45,677 nucleotides of DNA from Hyphomicrobiales bacterium. Its GTDB lineage: Bacteria > Pseudomonadota > Alphaproteobacteria > Rhizobiales > Methyloligellaceae. This document shows positions 42,745-45,677 of the stretch, in pieces; positions within the stretch are counted from its first letter, which is position 1; each line of letters opens with the position of its first letter. The stretch is taken from assembly GCA_021775575.1 (NCBI GenBank), contig JAJFHO010000060.1:1-45677 (forward strand), read 5' to 3'. The notes beneath the pieces were generated by a model, which saw only the letters and a program-made list of their open reading frames with translations, ran no database searches and was not told the DNA's origin. The translations under genes and the position numbers were made by a program.

Positions 42745-43247
42745 GTGCGATTCGCCTGATTCCGGAGAAGATTGAAGGCCGGCATGTGCTGATCTGGCTG
42801 CTCGTTTTTTTCGGTGTCATGCTCCTCGCCAACGGCATCTTTCTCTATTATGCGGTAGGAACCTTCAACGGCTTCGAGACCGCCGACGCCTACCGCAAGG
42901 GCCTGACCTACAATGAGCGCATTGCCGAGGACACGGCGCAGTCGGTGCAAGGCTGGCAGCCGGCGGCGCGTTATGAGGAGGAGAGGGGCGAACTCATCGT
43001 CACGGTGCGCGACGCGCAAGGCCGGGGCGTGGCGGGACTCTCCATTTCCGGCGAAGTGCGCCGTCCCGCGACCGACAGGGACGATCGCCCGGTAATCCTC
43101 CATGAAACGGCGCCGGCACGCTACGCGGCGGCGTTTGAGCTTGCAGCCGGGCAATGGATCCTGCTGGCGCGGATCGTGGAACCTGGAACGTCCGGCGCGC
43201 GGATGCACCGTTTCAAGCAGCGGTTTTCGGTAAAGGCGAAGCAATGA
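42741..43247 (+). CDS. ccoH: cbb3 oxidase assembly protein CcoH (FixH)
   Basis: The 168-residue FixH-family protein has one N-terminal membrane helix (about 17-42, HVLIWLLVFFGVMLLANGIF) followed by a periplasmic beta domain including YNERIAEDTAQ. It is coupled by ATGA overlaps to both ccoG and ccoI. It is needed for oxidase assembly, probably acting with CcoI in copper delivery. Confidence 0.94.
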   Translation: MSAIRLIPEKIEGRHVLIWLLVFFGVMLLANGIFLYYAVGTFNGFETADAYRKGLTYNERIAEDTAQSVQGWQPAARYEEERGELIVTVRDAQGRGVAGLSISGEVRRPATDRDDRPVILHETAPARYAAAFELAAGQWILLARIVEPGTSGARMHRFKQRFSVKAKQ

Positions 43248-45433
43248 GCGCCCAGACCACGCTTGCCGGAACGCTCGCGCCCACGCCCACCGACGACGCG
43301 GGCGAACAGCCGCGCGCGATATCGCTGGCGATCGAGAATATGCGCTGCGGCGGCTGCCTGCGGGCGGTCGAAAAGGCCATCGCCGCCGTTCCCGGCGTCG
43401 TGCACGCACGCGCCAATCTCTCCGCCAAACGCGTCACCGCGCGCGTCGATCCGGCCGAATGCGCCGAGGACGATCTTGTCACAGCGCTTGCGCGCGCCGG
43501 GTTCAAGGCCGCGCCCATGGAGGCGGAAGCAAGCGGGCAAGCGCACACGCAGGACCAGGACTATCTCCGCCGCGTTGGCGTCGCCGGTTTTGCCGCCGCC
43601 AACATCATGCTGCTGTCGGTCTCGGTCTGGTCGGGAGCGGGCGATATGGATGCGGTGACCCAGGCCTTCTTTCACCGCCTGTCGGCGCTGATCGCACTGC
43701 CCGCGGTGGCCTATGCGGGCCAGCCCTTCTTTCGCTCCGCCCTTACCGCGTTAAAGGCGCGGCGTCTGAACATGGACGTGCCGATTTCGCTCGCGGTCAT
43801 CCTGGCGACGGGCATGAGCTGCTTTCAGATGCTGAATGGTTCGCATCAGGTCTTCTTCGATGCCGCCGTCACGTTGCTGTTCTTCCTGCTGATCGGACGC
43901 TGGCTCGATCAACGCCTGCGTACGCGCGCCCAGGGCGAAGCGCAGAATCTTCTGAGTCTGCAGAGCGGGCTGGCGACGCTCATTGGTCCGGGGCGGGAAC
44001 ATCGCAGCGTCCCCGCACACGCACTGGTGCGGGGAGACAAGGTGCTCGTCGCCGCCGGCGAACGCGTGCCGGCCGACGGAATTATCCTGTCGGGCGGCGG
44101 CGACATCGACCAGAGCCTCATCACCGGCGAGAGCGATCCCGTAACGGCGAAAAGCGGCGATCAGATCCATGCGGGTACGCTCAATCTTGCAAAAGCGCTC
44201 ACGCTGCGGGTGACAGCGGCCGACGATATGACGCTTCTGGCCGAGATCGGCCGGCTGATGGCCAATGCCGAGCAGGGCCGGGCGTCATACCGCCGTCTCG
44301 CCGACCGGGCAGCGGAGATTTATGCGCCCGCCGTTCATATCCTCGGCGCTCTCACATTCGCCGGCTGGCTCATGCTTGGCGCGGGGTGGGAGGTGGCGCT
44401 CACCTACGCCATTGCCGTCTTGATCATCACTTGTCCCTGCGCGCTGGCGCTCGCGGTGCCCGCGGTACAGATCGCCGCCGCCAGCCGGCTGTTCCGCGCC
44501 GGCATTATCCTGAAAAGCGCCGATGCGCTGGAGCGTCTCGCCGAGGCCGATTTTATCGTCTTCGACAAGACGGGCACGCTGACCCTTGGGCGTCCGGTTC
44601 TGTTGAACGCCGATGAGATTTCTGACGATAGGCTAAAAGCCGCCGCTACGCTTGGCGCCGCCAGCCGGCATCCTTATGCGAAAGCCGTCGTGGAGGCGGC
44701 GCGCGCGCGTTTGGGCGGCGTTGCGGTCGTCGATGGCGTGGAGGAGGTTCCGGGCGAAGGGCTCAAGCGCCTGACGCCGCATGGCGAGGAACGGCTCGGC
44801 TCGCCGGCGTGGTGCGGCGTGGGAGTGAGCGATACCGCGTCGCTTTGCTATCGCGCGCCCGGCGGCGAAACCACTGCCTTCCGGTTCCGGGATATGCTGC
44901 GCGGGGATGCCGGTGAAACGGTGTCGCGGCTTCAGGCGCAAGGGTTCGCTCTTGCCCTGTTCTCGGGCGACCGAAGCCAGGCGGTTCGCGAAACCGCCAA
45001 GGCGGTCGGCATCGGCAACTGGCGCGGCGGGGCCAATCCAGCGGACAAGATCGCCGCGCTTAAGGAAATATCGCAACAGCACAAGGTGCTGATGGTTGGC
45101 GATGGTCTCAACGACGCCCCGGCGCTGGCCGCGGCGCATGTCTCGATGTCACCGGCGGGCGCGGCCGACATCACCCAGCGCGCCGCCGATCTGGTGTTTC
45201 AGGGCGAGCGCCTGGCGCCGGTGATCGAGGCGGTTCGCGTCGCCGCGCGCGCGCGCGCCATGGCCTTCCAGAATTTCGCCATCGCGCTGGCCTATAACGC
45301 TGTCTGCGTGCCTTTGGCGATGGGCGGTTACGTCACGCCGCTGGTGGCGGCTGTCGCCATGTCGACATCGTCCATCCTGGTGACGGCCAATGCGCTCAGG
45401 CTTGGCACAAAAACCGCGGGAGAAACGTTATGA
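43244..45433 (+). CDS. ccoI: Copper-transporting P1B-type ATPase CcoI (FixI)
   Basis: The start is set at MSAQTTLAGTL, where ATG overlaps the ccoH stop (ATGA); the ORF track adds 30 residues. The 729-residue protein has one N-terminal HMA domain with MRCGGCLRAVE (about 31-41), eight predicted membrane segments, the TGES actuator motif in LITGESDPV, the ion-binding CPC in ITCPCALAL, the phosphorylation site DKTGTLT and the hinge GDGLNDAPAL. It supplies copper for the CuB site. Confidence 0.96.
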   Translation: MSAQTTLAGTLAPTPTDDAGEQPRAISLAIENMRCGGCLRAVEKAIAAVPGVVHARANLSAKRVTARVDPAECAEDDLVTALARAGFKAAPMEAEASGQAHTQDQDYLRRVGVAGFAAANIMLLSVSVWSGAGDMDAVTQAFFHRLSALIALPAVAYAGQPFFRSALTALKARRLNMDVPISLAVILATGMSCFQMLNGSHQVFFDAAVTLLFFLLIGRWLDQRLRTRAQGEAQNLLSLQSGLATLIGPGREHRSVPAHALVRGDKVLVAAGERVPADGIILSGGGDIDQSLITGESDPVTAKSGDQIHAGTLNLAKALTLRVTAADDMTLLAEIGRLMANAEQGRASYRRLADRAAEIYAPAVHILGALTFAGWLMLGAGWEVALTYAIAVLIITCPCALALAVPAVQIAAASRLFRAGIILKSADALERLAEADFIVFDKTGTLTLGRPVLLNADEISDDRLKAAATLGAASRHPYAKAVVEAARARLGGVAVVDGVEEVPGEGLKRLTPHGEERLGSPAWCGVGVSDTASLCYRAPGGETTAFRFRDMLRGDAGETVSRLQAQGFALALFSGDRSQAVRETAKAVGIGNWRGGANPADKIAALKEISQQHKVLMVGDGLNDAPALAAAHVSMSPAGAADITQRAADLVFQGERLAPVIEAVRVAARARAMAFQNFAIALAYNAVCVPLAMGGYVTPLVAAVAMSTSSILVTANALRLGTKTAGETL

Positions 45434-45579
45434 ACGCGCTCGCCTGGCTGATACCGGCCGCGCTTTTCCTCGGATTGCTGGGCTTGGCCGCATTCCTCTG
45501 GTCGCTGCGCAGCGGCCAGTTCGACGACCTTGAGGGAGCGGCCTGGCGTGCGATAGATGATGAGGACGAGCCCGGCTAG
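45430..45579 (+). CDS. ccoS: cbb3 oxidase maturation protein CcoS (FixS)
   Basis: This 49-residue gene is below the ORF track cut-off. It starts MNALAWLIPAALFLGLLG at an ATGA overlap with ccoI, has a single membrane helix (about 5-25) and the family segment WSLRSGQFDDLEGAAWRAI with an acidic tail. The length and the FDDL/G motif are typical of CcoS, which is required for cofactor insertion into CcoN. It closes the ccoGHIS unit. Confidence 0.94.
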   Translation: MNALAWLIPAALFLGLLGLAAFLWSLRSGQFDDLEGAAWRAIDDEDEPG

Positions 45580-45618
45580 GGCGCGCGCTGCCGGAAGCGT
45601 CCGGGTCTGCGTGAAGCT

Positions 45619-45677
45619 CTATTTGCCTTTTTTATTCAGGGGCGGGACCAGGCTTCTATAGGCATGCCAGGTGGCGT
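45619..45677 (-). CDS. Possible C-terminus of a convergent gene (partial)
   Basis: On the minus strand an open frame enters from the right edge and reads ATWHAYRSLVPPLNKKGK then TAG. The composition looks protein-like and the convergent position after ccoS is a natural place for a gene end. Only 18 residues are visible, so the family cannot be named and the call is weak. Confidence 0.35.
   Translation of the reverse strand, partial: ATWHAYRSLVPPLNKKGK

Noticed and set aside
45591-45604. CCGGA-AGCG-TCCGG hairpin as the cco operon terminator
   Set aside because: The stem is only five pairs and the nearest T-run is more than 20 bases away, so it is not a convincing intrinsic terminator.

Overview
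This window looks like a chromosomal segment of an alphaproteobacterium. The GC content is high, the cbb3 oxidase cluster has the order ccoNOQP-GHIS beside an FnrL-type regulator with alphaproteobacterial cysteine spacing, the Tad/Cpa pilus genes are Caulobacter/rhizobial in type, and long antisense shadow ORFs occur as expected at this GC. The genus cannot be read from the sequence. No rRNA, tRNA, CRISPR array or transposase was seen.

Region 1 (1-18258) is an organophosphonate/amine catabolic region. phnA (cut by the left edge) and phnW run leftward. A LysR regulator and an EamA transporter run rightward from the shared phnW promoter gap. After an unrelated secreted repeat protein comes a long leftward gene series, read from its 5' end: 2-aminoethylphosphonate (AEP)-type ABC transporter (binding protein, ATPase, fused permease), a PbfA-like class-III PLP enzyme, a glutamine-synthetase-like ligase, an aldehyde dehydrogenase, an iron-type alcohol dehydrogenase, a class-I glutamine amidotransferase and a DMGDH/sarcosine-dehydrogenase-like flavoprotein. 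The ligase, dehydrogenases and amidotransferase look like a gamma-glutamylation pathway for an amine or amino alcohol, here placed between phosphonate uptake and phosphonate C-P cleavage genes.

Region 2 (18639-23610) holds a three-subunit molybdenum hydroxylase (CoxS/CoxM/CoxL-like, with the form-II type PYRGAGR motif) and a class III CoA-transferase, all leftward.

Region 3 (23780-36012) is a Tad/Flp pilus assembly locus: cpaB, cpaC, a small CpaD-position lipoprotein, cpaE/tadZ, then cpaF, tadB, tadC and tadD. It is interrupted between cpaE and cpaF by a large gene in the opposite orientation, encoding an ABC exporter fused to a cyclic-nucleotide-binding-type domain. That gene is closely bracketed by two copies, in inverted orientation, of a palindromic element of about 270 bp that I do not recognise. 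The 41-bp central loop of the element is flipped relative to its arms between the two copies. I consider this the most novel structure in the window.

Region 4 (36161-end) is a microaerobic respiration module: an FnrL-type regulator, a hemerythrin-like protein, an FNR box (TTGACTCAGATCAA) in the divergent gap, and the complete ccoNOQP-ccoGHIS set including ccoQ and ccoS, which the ORF track missed. The last 59 bases may hold the C-terminus of a convergent gene.
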